Shown here piece after piece: positions 1 to 12,054 of a DNA stretch of 64,000 nucleotides; within the stretch, counting starts at the first letter, position 1, and each line of letters opens with the position of its first letter. The DNA comes from Collybia mongolica (Eukaryota > Basidiomycota > Agaricomycetes > Agaricales > Clitocybaceae). The notes beneath the pieces are model-generated. The model did not search any database. It was not told the origin of the DNA and saw nothing but the letters and a program-made list of their open reading frames with translations. Position numbers and translations under genes: made by a program. Location of the stretch: assembly GCA_013420905.1 (NCBI GenBank), contig JAAXNY010000004.1:1426001-1490000 (forward strand), in the 5' to 3' direction.

Positions 1-1232
1 GAAAGGGGTTCTTATACTTGCGTCCGGTTGTGGCAGGGAAAAAATCCAACCGATTCTTCTGACCAGATACACCTTATTTTGGCAGTAGTATTGTTACAGA
101 CCATTGGGCTATTCCATCAACAACCAGGTCAGCGCGCATCGTCAAGTATTTATCATGGCATGCTAGTCATGGTGAGTACAGTGCGGCGTGGGCATAACTT
201 TATTGATCCGACCTCCTTAGATGATTCGACGAACCGGATTAATCTCGAAAAATGCACACTGGACGCCAGGAAGCCCTACAGAAGCTCCTCTAGAAACGCT
301 ATGGCGGGAGTGGATTGTCAGTGAGACGACAAAACGGCAGGTTACACCGTATGTGCACTCAGAGTTATTGTTGACATGAGAGTTGACAGTGCGATCTGGT
401 GGTCCTATCTACATGACTGCTGTCATAGCATATACTTTGCGCTCCCGTCATCCTATCACCTCAGCGAAATCGAGCTCAACCTACCTTGCGACGGGAGTCT
501 TTGGCAGGCTGCCACTTCCACAGATTGGTTTATGGCACTCCAGGCGCCATCATTATACGGGAATTCCAATTCTCGACTCATAGGAATGAGTATGTCAAGA
601 TGCTTGTCAACACTATCAGAGACGCGCCTTGCGGCAATCCACATCCCGCTGAGTCCGTTCGCGCACTTCATTCTTATACACGCAATTCTCCGGGATCTAT
701 TTGTGACTTGCGTGGAAGGCCGGCTCTCGAAGGCAGCAAGTGACGCGAGTGACAGTGACACAGTCAATCGAGAGATCTACAGGCTACAGTACGCCCTGCA
801 CAATTGGTTGCAGAATTGGTTAAATTCGCCGGAGCTGCCGAAAGTCCAAGACCCCAATGATGAGCCACCCTTCATCAACAATGGTGCGTGTCATTGGGCA
901 TTGGCTTTACACAACTTACTAAGATCGTTTTATCATCAGTGCTCCCTTTCTATTGGCTCGGTCAGGTGTCCCTTCTGGCCTACCAAGAGTCGCTACCCCC
1001 GTTTGAGCAGGATTTCCCGAATGACCTCAAGGTGAAGGTTGAGGTTAGATTCCGCTTGGTCAAACAGTGGCTGAAACACATCCGTGGCTTCCTGAAAAAC
1101 AACGATGATCAACAGCCAACGTTGTTTTGGGACGAGCTGATGAGAATTCGTCTCCAGACATGGCAGCAAGAAATCGATGGAGATAGCGCGGATGACCAAG
1201 AAGGTTTGCTTGGCTTCTTTCCGGAACATTAG
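1..1232 (+). CDS. fungal-specific transcription factor, C-terminal part (fungal_trans domain), 5' partial
   Basis: The gene enters from the left edge and ends at TAG 1230-1232. The exon model is 1-171, 221-348, 390-883 and 940-1232. Introns 172-220 and 884-939 have good GT-AG ends and branch sites. The 349-389 intron is short (41 bp) and its ends are uncertain. The joined protein (about 361 residues) shows the alpha-helical fungal_trans middle homology region. Visible landmarks are IYHGMLVM, LWREWIVSETTKR, YLHDCCHSIYFALP and LPCDGSLWQA, then a closing LFWDELMRIRLQTWQQE. This domain is found in Zn2Cys6 and C2H2 nuclear regulators, and such proteins bind promoters as activators or repressors. 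The DNA-binding domain is outside the window, so the finger type cannot be decided, though the layout resembles the C2H2 subgroup. The target genes are unknown. Confidence 0.7.
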
Positions 1233-1827
1233 ATGGTGCGAGACACCCGAAGGCTCCAGTGATGCATATGTATTATCTAAGTTGATTTCGTCAGTAATTA
1301 TACCTGGGTTTTGCTGAAGCAACGTAAAGGAATGGGGAGTGTTGATGATAAAGACCAGGATGTTGGTCAGTGAGGTGATAGAGATATATGTAACGGCATG
1401 GAGTGGGTCAACCAATAAGTGGGTCTGGATGAAAGTGGATTGAGAATGGGAAAGCGTGGACATGTAAGGCATTACCTTATTTCCAAGCCGTGCCCATGGT
1501 CGTCCCCTGTGCCCCCGCGGCTGTCCCTCGCCGAGAAAGTCACACCTCTAGGTCACCTGCATGTGGAAACCCTTGTCCTGTCCAAATGGTAAGAACATAA
1601 CACGGAGAATATTCAGAGTACTCAAACCAGAGTTGCAGAACGTCTATAATAAGCGAGCACACAAGCGACTATGGAGTTAATGTATGTGATAGACTAGTTG
1701 TTTCTCGTGACTCTGTGCTACTTGATCGTATACGCGTCGACGCCACACTGACGCGTCCAAGTATTTCCCATCACGTGATTAAAGGATTATCGCTTCAGAA
1801 GATTGAATAACTTAACAAAAGTGTTGC
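1233..1827. other. intergenic region with promoter-like motifs
   Basis: I see no coding exon here. The last 100 bases before the DUF218 gene contain ACGCGT at 1732-1737 and 1751-1756 and CACGTG at 1772-1777. Confidence 0.5.
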
Positions 1828-2987
1828 ATGCTCCCTTCACCAGCGTCCTTTGCCAGACGACGGCCCTTTCGACAAAATGCCTCTATTCCTCGTCAGAAAT
1901 TCGTTAACTTTCTGCTCAGTAGGACACGAGTGACAAACTTAGGCTTTCTTCTTCTGGCTTCTGCTCTTCTCGTCTCGCTACTCTTCAACCTTTTACACAT
2001 AAACCGGACATACAATTTCTCGGAACACTCTAGCTCTCCAGGACTATTCTCTACTATTTTGCGTGACAATTCCATAAGCGGCCTGACGCATCTCATTGTT
2101 GTTCCTGGGCATGCCATCTGGCAAGGGACGGACCCACAACTCCGGCTACGTGAGGACCAATGGATTCTTGAGCCATATCAGAGAGGTGGAGGACGCGTTG
2201 CGGCATTTTTCGCGCATATCTTACGAGCGTGAGTCGTGATTAGAGTACAAAAATTAGCCAAAAACTGACCTCACAAAGAGCACAACTGGCCATTGAGGAC
2301 AAGAATTCCCTCCTTGTGTTTAGTGGGTAAGTCCAGTCATACTCCGTTTTCCACTTTATTCTACCCACATTCTATAGAGGTCAGACACGGTCTATTTCGA
2401 CAACTACCGAAGCCGAATCCTACATGCGGCTCGCCCTATCTGCTGATGTTTTTCACACATCTGCGCCATTTACCAGAACCACGACCGAGGACCACGCTCT
2501 AGATTCTTTCCAAAATCTACTGTTTTCAATCGCGCGGTTCCATGAATATACAGGCAAATATCCTACGAAGATCACAATAGTTGGTTATGAATTTAAGCGC
2601 GCTCGCTTCATTGATCTGCACCGTGCGGCCCTTCGCTGGCCGAAGGAAAGATTCAACTATATCGGTGTCGATCCTGATAATGAACACAACGTAATTTCCG
2701 AACAAGGAGAGGTGAGCCAGTTGGTTCATCCCGCCTCATAATCACCCTGAAACAATCCTTCAAAGCAGAAAAATGGGTACCTTACCTACTCTGCGGACCT
2801 GTACGGTTGTCGCTCATTTCTGTTGTCTAAGCGGCGACAGCGAAATCCCTATGTCCGATTTCATTCCTACTATAACACTTCCCCGGAACTGCGATCGTTG
2901 CTTGATTGGTGCCCTAAATCTCGTGAGCCTGCTCAAGCCTTGTTTCAAGGTAGCCTCCCATGGGACCATTCCTTGCGGTCCCCTTAA
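1828..2987 (+). CDS. DUF218 (YdcF-like) domain protein with N-terminal membrane anchor
   Basis: Four exons (1828-2228, 2279-2326, 2378-2711, 2766 or 2769-2987) join in frame to about 334 residues. Residues about 37-58 form one hydrophobic segment (GFLLLASALLVSLLFNLL), so the protein is probably a type II membrane or secretory-pathway protein. The DUF218 core follows: LIVVPGHAIW, the SGGQTR turn, TEAESY, ITIVGYEFKRARF and the C-terminal KRRQRNPYVRFHSYY block. All of these are typical of the fungal DUF218 family. Bacterial members act in envelope processes, but no biochemical role is established for the fungal proteins, so function is unassigned. The ATG at 1828 precedes the anchor and is the first in frame. 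The only doubt is whether exon 4 starts at 2766 or 2769 (one residue). Confidence 0.85.
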
Positions 2988-3393
2988 CCCCAAGTAAGAT
3001 ACTATTTAATGCTGGTCATGGTTTCATTTGATGGATGACTTGACAGCAATTGTAGCTCTCTGATCGTCAAGCACCTGTCAGCACTGTAGTTTACTTCTGA
3101 TCGAAGTGACCGTCCAATCACAAGCGTGCTCCAAGATCCCCTAACCTTATCTGTGCTGTTGGACGACACTCCACAATGTAGTTAATATCTCCATCAACTA
3201 GGTTTATAATAATTGAATATCAGTACCAACGGGATACAATGGGAAAGACAACTTACCAACGTTGTGGTGACCCATCAGGACTCCAGACGGAGGTTATTAG
3301 AGGTGGTTGGAGTGCGCTGTGTTGTACATGTGCAGGGGGTATTATTCTTCCTCTTCGTCGTAAACACAGTATATGCTTTCAACACTATCCCTT
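2988..3393. other. intergenic region between convergent genes
   Basis: I see no convincing exon. Short open frames here lack family similarity. The region separates the 3' ends of the DUF218 gene and the minus-strand 7TM receptor gene. Confidence 0.5.
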
Positions 3394-5012
3394 CTAATGA
3401 TAATATCTACAGGGCGGGTTTTCCGTGGTGGCTTGGCTTTTATCGAGGCTCATCCCCGAAGTCCACAACAGTAGAACCTTCTGAGGACGCATTGGATACG
3501 TTCCTCGAGTGTTTCGTCTGGGGGTTTGGTAATAAGAATCAGTAGCATTGTCGCCCGCATCTGGTGGGATATCATTGGGGCGAGAGATTGACCAGCTTCC
3601 TATTCTTAGTGATTCGGCAAGGAGGATGTGACGAGTCATCGTGAAAAGGACCACGTTTATCAGTCCAGAAAAAAGAAATACTGCCGCACTATACGATATA
3701 CCTGTTGTCAGTCGGTGAACGTGTCATGGGCACGAAGGACTAACGTGAAAATGGTAACCTCAAATGGGACCTTGTGACCAGCCCAAGCAGCGAACCGCGT
3801 GGTCGCAATAGGTATAACCAGGATCGTGTTTAAGCGATCTAAATAGTTTAGCCTTGGCCCAGCCCCAGAAATAATATCATTGGACTTACCAGATAACTAG
3901 GTAAAAATATGGATCAGGACCAAAGAGCAGTCTAATAGACATATCAACTTACAGTAACATCTGCCTCGCTATCGCCATTGCCTGGTCATCAGCAAACTTC
4001 CGGCCACGCCAGTTGGCTGTGCCAGCTTCATTTGTCCTGCGAAAGCGGATACGCCATCCATTCCTAATAATATCCCTCCGTAGACGTAGGAAGATGAGAG
4101 TATACAATACAAAGCTAACAAGAGCTGCCAAGAACATTAAGGTGAAGTTGATCACGGTGATTAAAGTACTGAACTCACGATCATGTAGTCCAATTTAAAT
4201 ATCGGTCGGGTTTCAAGGATAACAGTGAGGATATGACCGCCCATGGATTTAAAAAAATAAAATAACGTACGTGATGCGCTCGACCTTGTATTGCGGAGAT
4301 ATCCAACACCAATATCCCGAGACGCCATCTGGTTGTTACCTCTATCAGAAGAGTGGAAAAGGGCACATCGATTAAGGAAAGGACCCACAGAACGGACCCC
4401 TCTTGTCTATATTTAGTGTTGCTGGGCCTAACGTAACAAGTGCGATGATTACTGACCAGCCACCAATCAAAGTGACCCATAAAACGAAGGCGCGTGTCTT
4501 TAATCCAAGAAAGAGGAGGCAGAATGTACGAATGACAATAACCTTGACGGCAGGCATCAGTACCATACTCGAATTGTCCAACCCGTGAAAAGAAACGCAC
4601 AACGGTCTAGAGCACAGTTCCAATGTCGGAGCTGTATGTTATTATTAACACACCCTCCGAACGACTGGACCCCAGCTCACCCTGAAATATACACATACTC
4701 CCAACCTCTACCCGCGATTTTTGGTTCCACCTTGCATTTTTAAGTGACCACATACCTGCGCTACATCAATACCCGAACAACGAAATTAACGAGCTGAGTT
4801 TTACCTTGAAGGAGACCACAAAGTAAGAGCGATACAAAGTAGGCGGCGACATGAGTTCGTAGGAAAAGATGACCATTCTCTGTTACCCGAGTATTGAAGG
4901 CAGGAACCTGACGCCAAGGTTGGAATTAAATCAAGCCGAGTTCCCCAATTAAACTACTCACGGAAATAGCTAATAAAAGTCCAATGATGGCCACCAATGA
5001 TATACATTTTTA
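3394..5012 (-). CDS. Git3/cAMP-receptor-like 7TM G-protein-coupled receptor, exon structure partly unresolved
   Basis: Hydrophobic exons on the minus strand read in receptor order. They are VAIIGLLLAIS plus LFLRTHVAAYFVSLLLCG (TM1-2, exons near 4962-5012 and 4805-4907), TFCLLFLGLKTRAFVLWVTL and GWSVIIALVTLGP (TM3-4, near 4372-4600), GYWCWISPQYKVERIT (loop 2, ending at 4271), and INFTLMFLAALVSFVLYTL with the FLRLRRDI juxtamembrane motif (TM5, 3957-4168). After ARQMLL come TILVIPIATTRFAAW (TM6, from 3745) and LFSGLINVVLFTMTRHIL (TM7, 3394-3688). Introns 3689-3744 and 4169-4270 are clean. This pattern matches the large basidiomycete GPCR family related to nutrient/cAMP receptors. The first exon and the joins near 3860-3950, 4370 and 4600 do not splice cleanly in frame, so the gene may be decaying. 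The ligand is unknown; it could couple to G-alpha proteins such as the two in this window. Confidence 0.7.
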
Positions 5013-5778
5013 TGATACGACAACAAGAATCTGGAGAAGGCCCGTAAATTATTACCAGTCTCTGATGAAGAGGAATATAAAGATCTGCACCGTAACGCCT
5101 CGCACCTCTCGAGCTGAGTAAATCAACTGCATAACGAATAACGAGCCATCATGTTGAAAATGTTGTTGCGTTACAGACATAAGTAGATTCGAGCGTTTAT
5201 TTGGAAATGGGAGAACGAAGAGGTCCAGCCTCAAGAGCACCAAGAAGCAGGGGGTCTTCACGATCAACGTTGAAGATGGGGTTCCAAGCTGTCTCCTGGT
5301 CGCTGAGCCAGTTTAAATGTTGGCCTCCATCGCATTAAAATCACGGGTGACTTTCCGAGTTCTCCGGTATTTACAGGAACGTCGTCCTCGCCTTGTTTTC
5401 TAGAAGTTTCAACAGGCGTAACTACGAGTTTCAGGTGCTGGAATCACACTCACTCAAATTTGTTCAGAGACGCAGTTGAGGTTGGTGTAATAAACCAGCT
5501 CGAGAATAGGAGCTCACCGTTGAATATCCCCCAATGCTAATAATAATATATATCTTTCGGGGGAAGGGAGTGAAAATATTCCATTGTAGTGGTATAATAA
5601 GGACCAATATAGTATATCCAGGCTGGCCTCTTCGGGAATATATATAATAATAATAAGTACGATTTATAATGCTAGTAAATACATTACATCGCGCGCCGCG
5701 ATATAGAAAGTCCTTGACAGGGCATGAGCATCAACAGAAATCAGACTAGTACATGGAAGAGCCACTCGCCATGATAAA
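5013..5778. other. intergenic region / unresolved 5' end of the receptor gene
   Basis: This stretch is AT-rich, with short simple repeats near 5540-5660. The missing first coding exon of the receptor gene may lie in 5013-5270, but I cannot support a start codon there. Confidence 0.35.
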
Positions 5779-7767
5779 TCAGCGCCTGCTGTGTGTTTCT
5801 CGACTATGTCTTCCGGTTCTGGAATAGTTCTCCAACTCAAAAGTCCTCAGCCGGCGATCGAGCTTAACAGTATGCTCGATCCGAACTTGCACACCTCCCT
5901 CTTCATGACCTTCTGACACCGCATGGTGTGTACTGAGATCAAAATCTGGCACAGTGAGTTCAAACCCGTTGCTTGTCTTCTGTTCGAACTGGGTTCTGAT
6001 GGCGCGCGCGACATCACGAGCAGATGCAAGATTCTGTGTAATAGTGATGGCCTCACTGATACTTTCGTTGCGGCGTTCACGCGATACATCTTGTGTATAT
6101 CAGTGTAGTGTTAGCGGAACAATCAAGGTAAAAAAGGTAAGGTTTGCACAGACCATAAAGATGAATCAAAAGCCTCTGTGACATAATCCACGATACGCAG
6201 TAAGCTAGCGACGCTCTACACTGTAATCAGGAAGTGGCCATGGTCGTTTTGACTGGCAATACATACCCGGCGGTCTGTCAAATAATAAGTATGTAAGCCA
6301 TGTGTCCATGGCTAAACAAACTGACCTGGATATTCTGCGCACTCCCTTTGTAAAATATGAGGTTTAGGATATTGACAGCTAAAAAAAAATATCAGTGGCA
6401 ATAAAGGGTGGGTCAAGATATCTTATACCAGTCAAAGCAAAGAAGTATCCAATGCCATCGTATAGCATCCTTTGATCAAAAATAGTTGGTGGGTGACCTG
6501 AACATAGGAAATGGCTTCCTTACATTCTGGTCAACTTCGACATCCTGAAATAGCAAAACAGTTTCGTTCGTTAACAGATCGTTGTAGAGGAATATTTAAC
6601 TCACATTGAGCTATTCGATGTTAGTTTATACTTAAGGAGGTATACTATCGATATTCCTGTAGTGGCAAAATCATAAATGACCGCGATTGCGTAGTATGTC
6701 CAGGCACCCAGATCGTTATTTTGATTATATGCTCGACAACTAGAATTCAATATATTGAGTGATATCTTAGGGTAGAATAACTTTATTCACTTGTGCTATG
6801 AAAGAAAGAGTTTAATGCTAAGTGAAAAGTGAGAATATATATAGTAGACGCACATGGGTAGTATTTCCTATTTGAGCTAGAAGGCATCGTCAATGGTAAG
6901 TGTAGACCATAACGAATGACTAAAATCACTAACGCTCCCTTTGATGAATGGACGTAATCCATTGCAGCTGCGTCATGAGCCCGACTCAGCAAAGAAATAG
7001 GACCCTGGGTGGCTCACTCACCACTGTTGAAGCAAAATATACACATAGAAGAATATAGCATACAACCCGGGACCTCCTCGACAGGTTCCACGCCCTTAAT
7101 GGCCAGTATTCAATTTTCCGAGCCTGTCACCATGGGTATTTACGGAAAGTCGCACCGGATTCCTAGAATAGCCTGTGACACCATCACCTGTAAGACTAAA
7201 TTCCTGCATATCAGTGGAGCCGCGCGCGCTACCCGATGACATCGGACACACCTTTGAACGTTGGGGGTAGAAGGTAAAATTTTCTGCACGCCTCCAGCGT
7301 GAAGTGCCCATAGAAAAATCCGACCTGGGAAGTGTGGCGTCAGGTGAGGGTGGGAGAGTAATCTCAAATGCTCCAACATTACTGATTGTGAGCACCAAAA
7401 TACTTGTTGCTCTATACATGTGTGGGATTAGGCTACCACCGTATTTAGGGTTGAAATAGAAATACCTAATTAGAACAAAGAGAACAGCGGATAGCCTATA
7501 ATTGGGCAGGATTGAAGTTAAGCCTGCAGGTCGGCTTCGCTTGGAAAACGACTCACGATATCCGCCGGGTCTTGTAATGCTCTTTGTAAAACTTCCACGC
7601 CGTGGGTAACGTTTCAAGATAGCTAGGGAAGATCGATGGTAAGAGAGAAACATTCGCACACGAAGGTAAATCGCCTCTTACTCGTAAAGAGAAACAGCCA
7701 TTGATGCGACTCGCATATACGCTGCGATGGTGTAAGCAGAACCATTGCCATCAGCTGCTTCCGACAT
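5779..7767 (-). CDS. DUF6533-like seven-span membrane protein
   Basis: The start is ATG 7765-7767 (MSEAADGNGSAYTIAAYMRV) and the stop is TGA 5779-5781. The first exons give SMAVSLYEYLETLPTAWKFY, the E-x-L-L/P-x-E/W block that opens DUF6533 domains, followed by LFVLIRYFY. Later exons give ATSILVLTISN, VGFFYGHFTLEACRKFYLLP, VMVSQAILGIR, LGAWTYYAIAVIYDFATTG, MLYDGIGYFFAL, AVNILNLIFYKG and YCVSWIMSQRLLIHLY. The last exon (5779 to about 6080) encodes a hydrophilic tail beginning SISEAITITQNLASARDVAR. This family is abundant and almost restricted to Agaricomycetes, with no known function. It probably resides in the plasma or endomembrane system. Most joins fall at good GT-AG sites, but I did not fix every exon boundary between 6080 and 7000. 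Confidence 0.75.
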
Positions 7768-9268
7768 TGAATGTGCTGTTCTTGCGAACAACAACCCGAA
7801 GGTTGTATTCCAGGTGGTTCGGTGATTGAAGGTTGGGAAAGAAGACCTTAACCTGCCCAATAATTAGTTCTTGGCGGTAGCAAACGGCAGGGGCCTGAGA
7901 TGCCGGCCGCCTCGCAGGACAGGCACACAGTTGACACCAAGCCATGATTATTTGATGAGCTGTGATGATGGTGGGTAACACTAACGAATTTGTTCGAACT
8001 AAAGATGTGCGATGACAGGTGCACATGCCACAGCATGCCACATCTTAGTAGATTTCTTTCACCCATCATCTGTGTGACGGATAAAACAAAGATACACACC
8101 TCGAATTGAGCGACCCTGCACTGAAGCCAACGTATCACCGTGGTAGGGTGACGTTTCTAACGCAGCTGACTCGGGTTCTTCCAGGGGAGGACGCCCTCCC
8201 CTCCCTAATACCGCTGATTGTGATCTTGCTTGCTATAATTGGCGTCAGCATAGAAAACTTTCCTCCCAGGTCAAGCCACCAAATGCCACCTACTGATTGA
8301 CCAAAGCGGGTTGATATGGTGACCCAGGCGGGTCCACATGGGTATCAATCGAAAACGGCATATGCGCAAGCTCAAAGTTTTCCCGAATGAATTTTGAAAT
8401 GTGTGGTGCGAGTCGGATTTGAATTGGTCTTGATTGGCCTTTGTTTAGTATTCGTAATTTATCTCGTATCCCAGCTACTATAAAGCTCCTCTGGCGTCCT
8501 TTCTTCCAGAGATGAGAGTTCTGGTCAGAGTGCAGGTGGTTGGGGTGAAAGTTGAACCTGGTGCCAAGTGTAGATAATCTCCGATTGATTCATCTGATAA
8601 TCTTATCTCAGCAATCAATGCCACGCAGTAGCCACGTGAGCCTCAGGATATAATCAAGACAAACAATACGTATCCCATCCCGGCCATCCGGCAACTGAAG
8701 TAAAGTGCGAACGGCTACTTATACTGGAGTCTGGGGAATATATGAAGAACGCATCCTGATTGAAGAGTATTGGGATATTCGAACGTGTCGGGGGAGACGT
8801 AGTGAGATATGATTATTAGATTGAGGGTCGAAAATACATCATTCTAGGTTGTTCTTCTCATCATCTCCACTTTGATCACGATTTGACCACAATGAGTTCT
8901 CTCTTGTTGATGATATCTGGACCTGATGGTACTCAATCTGAACCTGAATTTATGAAGATGTCCGTTTATAGGTGCACCAACTATCATTCTGATGATGGGA
9001 ATATGGTTTGGAAATATGGAGACACTTGTGGACCGGTCCCGGCTCGGAGAGCTGGGTGGATGCTGACGCATGTCATTCCCGTCATTGACTATCATCTCGG
9101 GCATCGTGTAGTTTGTGTCGTCAAAATAAGGTTGTATTATAGGTTGCGTACGACACCAGCGCAGAGGAACTCATGATTATAAGATACCGTAGATGATAGT
9201 AATAACTATGTGTGGATGAATTTGAAGAATGGCGTGGAAGTAAGATCCATGTCAATGCATGATGCACA
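7768..9268. other. gene-poor interval
   Basis: No recognisable exon. A 97-codon open frame at 8883-9176 has low-complexity character and no family match, so it is not called. The 3' end of the minus-strand Zn2Cys6 gene bounds the interval on the right. Confidence 0.4.
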
Positions 9269-10656
9269 TCACCTATTATAAGATGAAGCCGTCATGTGCA
9301 TCTGGAGAATATGTGCCCAGGTCGACCGCCTGCGGTCCCTTTCTGTTTCACTAAGGTGCATCTGAACTGCATTTTGATCGGACAACCCGAGATCCATAGC
9401 CATCCTCATAGCGGTCTGGTAATATGCACGGAAGCCTGGAATGTGCGGTCAATTTAAGGAAATTTGCTGAAGAAATGGATCAGTTACTTGTCACTCTGTT
9501 GTTCTTGTATTCAGACCAAGAAAGCAAAATTAAGGCATGTAATGTATCCATGGTAGGTATATGAGCCACTGAAGACAGGATAGTCTATTTCCGCCATGTC
9601 AGCGACATTCCCAAGCGTCCATGCTGTATATTCTCACCTTGGCATTATCTGCATAAGTCTCGGCAACGTTGTGTAAGCCGCGAACAGTCAATTCAGGGAG
9701 GTTTGAGAATCTAAGTAGCCGACCATCAGGCTATGACGAACGGAGCAAACCTGTGAACACACCTAGACGCCATAGCTGCGATGCAGTTCGAAAGCAGTGG
9801 GGGTAGGGTCCGATCCCAATACTCTCCAATTATTTCCTGATAAGAGAGGAAAGTGTATTCTTGTGAAAATTGTTCGAAAAACGTTTGAATGAAGTGCGGC
9901 ATTAAGGTTGGGTGCGGGCACTGAGGATGTTCAGGGTCAAACAGGTGAACCTGACGAGAGCTACTGTGATGATGATGCGATGTCCGAGAATTATGTAGGG
10001 GCTGGACCGAAGCTGGGGGAACAAAACCATACCCAGCATGCCTATAATCGGGAATCAATTTCCACGTCAGGAGGGACGGTATAGTAGGGGGCGCACCTAT
10101 GTGGCGGATCCATGGGACGGCGCGGGTCGGGGGGATATGATTGATATCTTCCATTGCCCTCACCCTCTGCAGAAACAAGGCCACTCGCCTTGGGAGAATG
10201 TGAATTTGAGCGAGGGTTGGAGTGGATCGAGGGGCTTGAAGAGCCGGAGGCGGCCGAAAACGCGTCTAGCGCAGGATTGCCTTCGGATCTGGGGTTGATC
10301 GTTAGCTTGCTGGTGGAAAAGTTAGCCTGGGAGTGGCTCACCTTTGGTCCTCCCCATACCCAGCTCCTGCGTTAGGGCCTGCGATGGCACGACTACGCTC
10401 AGCGAAGTACCGCTCCCTGTCACGAAAACGACACGGTATTTTTGATGCTTTGCAGGCTTCGCACTTGGTTTCCGGGGATGGTTGCAGACATTTGATCTTC
10501 TTTAGACGACTTTAGAGTTTCTGTTTAGAAGACACAATCATTCCCCATGCCCCAAGCCACATACCAGTTATCGCAAGAGGTAACGAGACGTGGCCGCTTT
10601 TTATGGCCTTGGTTGTGTTGGGGTGATTCGATGATGAATTGGAAGGAGTCGTCCAT
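9269..10656 (-). CDS. Zn(II)2Cys6 transcription factor, short form ending inside the fungal_trans domain
   Basis: Seven exons (10565-10656, 10342-10509, 10097-10288, 9763-10041, 9638-9710, 9488-9584, 9269-9435) splice in frame to 355 residues. The first intron splits the zinc cluster, which reads CDNCRLKKIKC then CLQPSPETKCEACK and C-RFRDRERYFAERSRA. This six-cysteine binuclear zinc DNA-binding domain is joined to a basic linker. A Ser-rich region follows (SNSHSPK), then the regulatory domain begins with VHLFDPEHPQCPHPTLMPHF, LLSNCIAAMASRFSNLPEL, MDTLHALILLSWSEYKNNRV and FRAYYQTAMRMAMDLGLSDQ. The frame then meets TGA soon after RDRRRSTW. Homologues normally continue for several hundred more residues, so this is either a naturally short regulator or a 3'-truncated gene. 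It should be nuclear; targets are unknown. Confidence 0.8.
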
Positions 10657-12054
10657 TGAGAGTGCCGATCAGAGGGTATTTCGGCTGAAGGGCTTTTAAA
10701 CAGTGGCTATATACCTCGAGGCGCGACAGTCACGGCTTTGTAACAACCTAGAAAATAAACAGGATTTAAATATCCTAAGTTTCAACACAGCCTGGATGAT
10801 ACAAACAGACACATGCAAATTCTCCTATCACTTGCCTTGTAGAAACACGGTCGGTCCGATCGGATCTTTGGGGGCCCAAAGAGGGACTGAATCTTGCTGG
10901 CACAGCCCTGTTGAAGCGCCCGATAAGTAAAGCACCTCGGGCCTTGAACCGTTTCACGAGTGTTGAGGTGACGCTGTCGCTTGATGTTGTAACTCAGCTA
11001 TAAAAAAAAAAGTGATAGCGTGTGAGAAGATGTCACCCGAGTGACTCCATCAACAACTTGAATGGTAATTGAACAAAAAGTTCTGGTTGCAGGGTGTGCC
11101 TCGCTTACATTACATGCACCCACATGAGCAGGGATTCACGAGAAGCTTGACATCAAAACTCACGGAGCTCTTTTGTCAATCTCCTGGTTTCTGCCGTCGC
11201 TAAGCCGCAAAGGAAGGGTGTGCCCTGTTGAGACTACTACTCCTGGCTACTAGCGCTTGTCTGGGCTTTGGCGTCGTTCCTGTGAAATCAAGTCTCGTCC
11301 TGATTTTACTCTGGCCTGGTGTTGCCGGCTTACCAAAGCAACGACCGTCGGTAACGCTCCGGGACTAGGTTCCCACGTGGCCCCATTGATCACCGATCCG
11401 ACCCGATTCGATCGAAGCGAGCCAAGCTGTTCGGCCGACCCGAATCTGCGAAATTTACATATTCTCGCCATTCCTGCAGCAGACTACCGGTTTGATGTCT
11501 CGATTCCGCCTGGTGCGGTGGACGTTGAATGAGAACCACATCAAGGGACGCCATCACGGAGTCAATCCACGCGCCATCTGGTCCAGTAGTTTGATAGCCA
11601 AGAGTTTGATGAAAGCCCACCGTCGTGCAAAACATTCCAAGGCACCACTTCAAGTTCCCAAAGAATCGAATAGTTACCGTGGTGTCAAATGGAGACAAGG
11701 AGGAAGGAAGCCTGCCGCGACGTGGTAATTTTTTTGATCATGTCAAACTAAGACGTCGCGTTTGGAGCGACGGCAAGGTAACGCGGCGCATCGTACTGAT
11801 TCAGGTCAAACATACAATGATTGTCTACGTGTTATCCCTGGTCCACGCCCTGGAGACTTCTATAGATTCGCGAGCTACAACCTGGGTATCTTTATGTAGA
11901 GCAGAGCCGTTACTCGGTCCGTGATCTACGGTCTTCCATTGAACCTTGGATGAACGGATGCTGCGGAGCTCGTCAGCATCATCGTCACCGTCGAGAGCCG
12001 AAAAAAGAAGCTGAGGATTTTGTCGAATGGTCCCATCCTGCAACAACCGAGAAC
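10657..12054. other. gene-poor interval
   Basis: Open frames on both strands (for example 11257-11532 and 11390-11698) overlap one another and show no domain. I see nothing supportable except the promoter side of the Zn2Cys6 gene at 10657-10750. Confidence 0.4.

Noticed and set aside
8883..9176. 97-codon open frame with ATG on the plus strand
   Set aside because: No domain, no conserved character, no splice context; likely chance.
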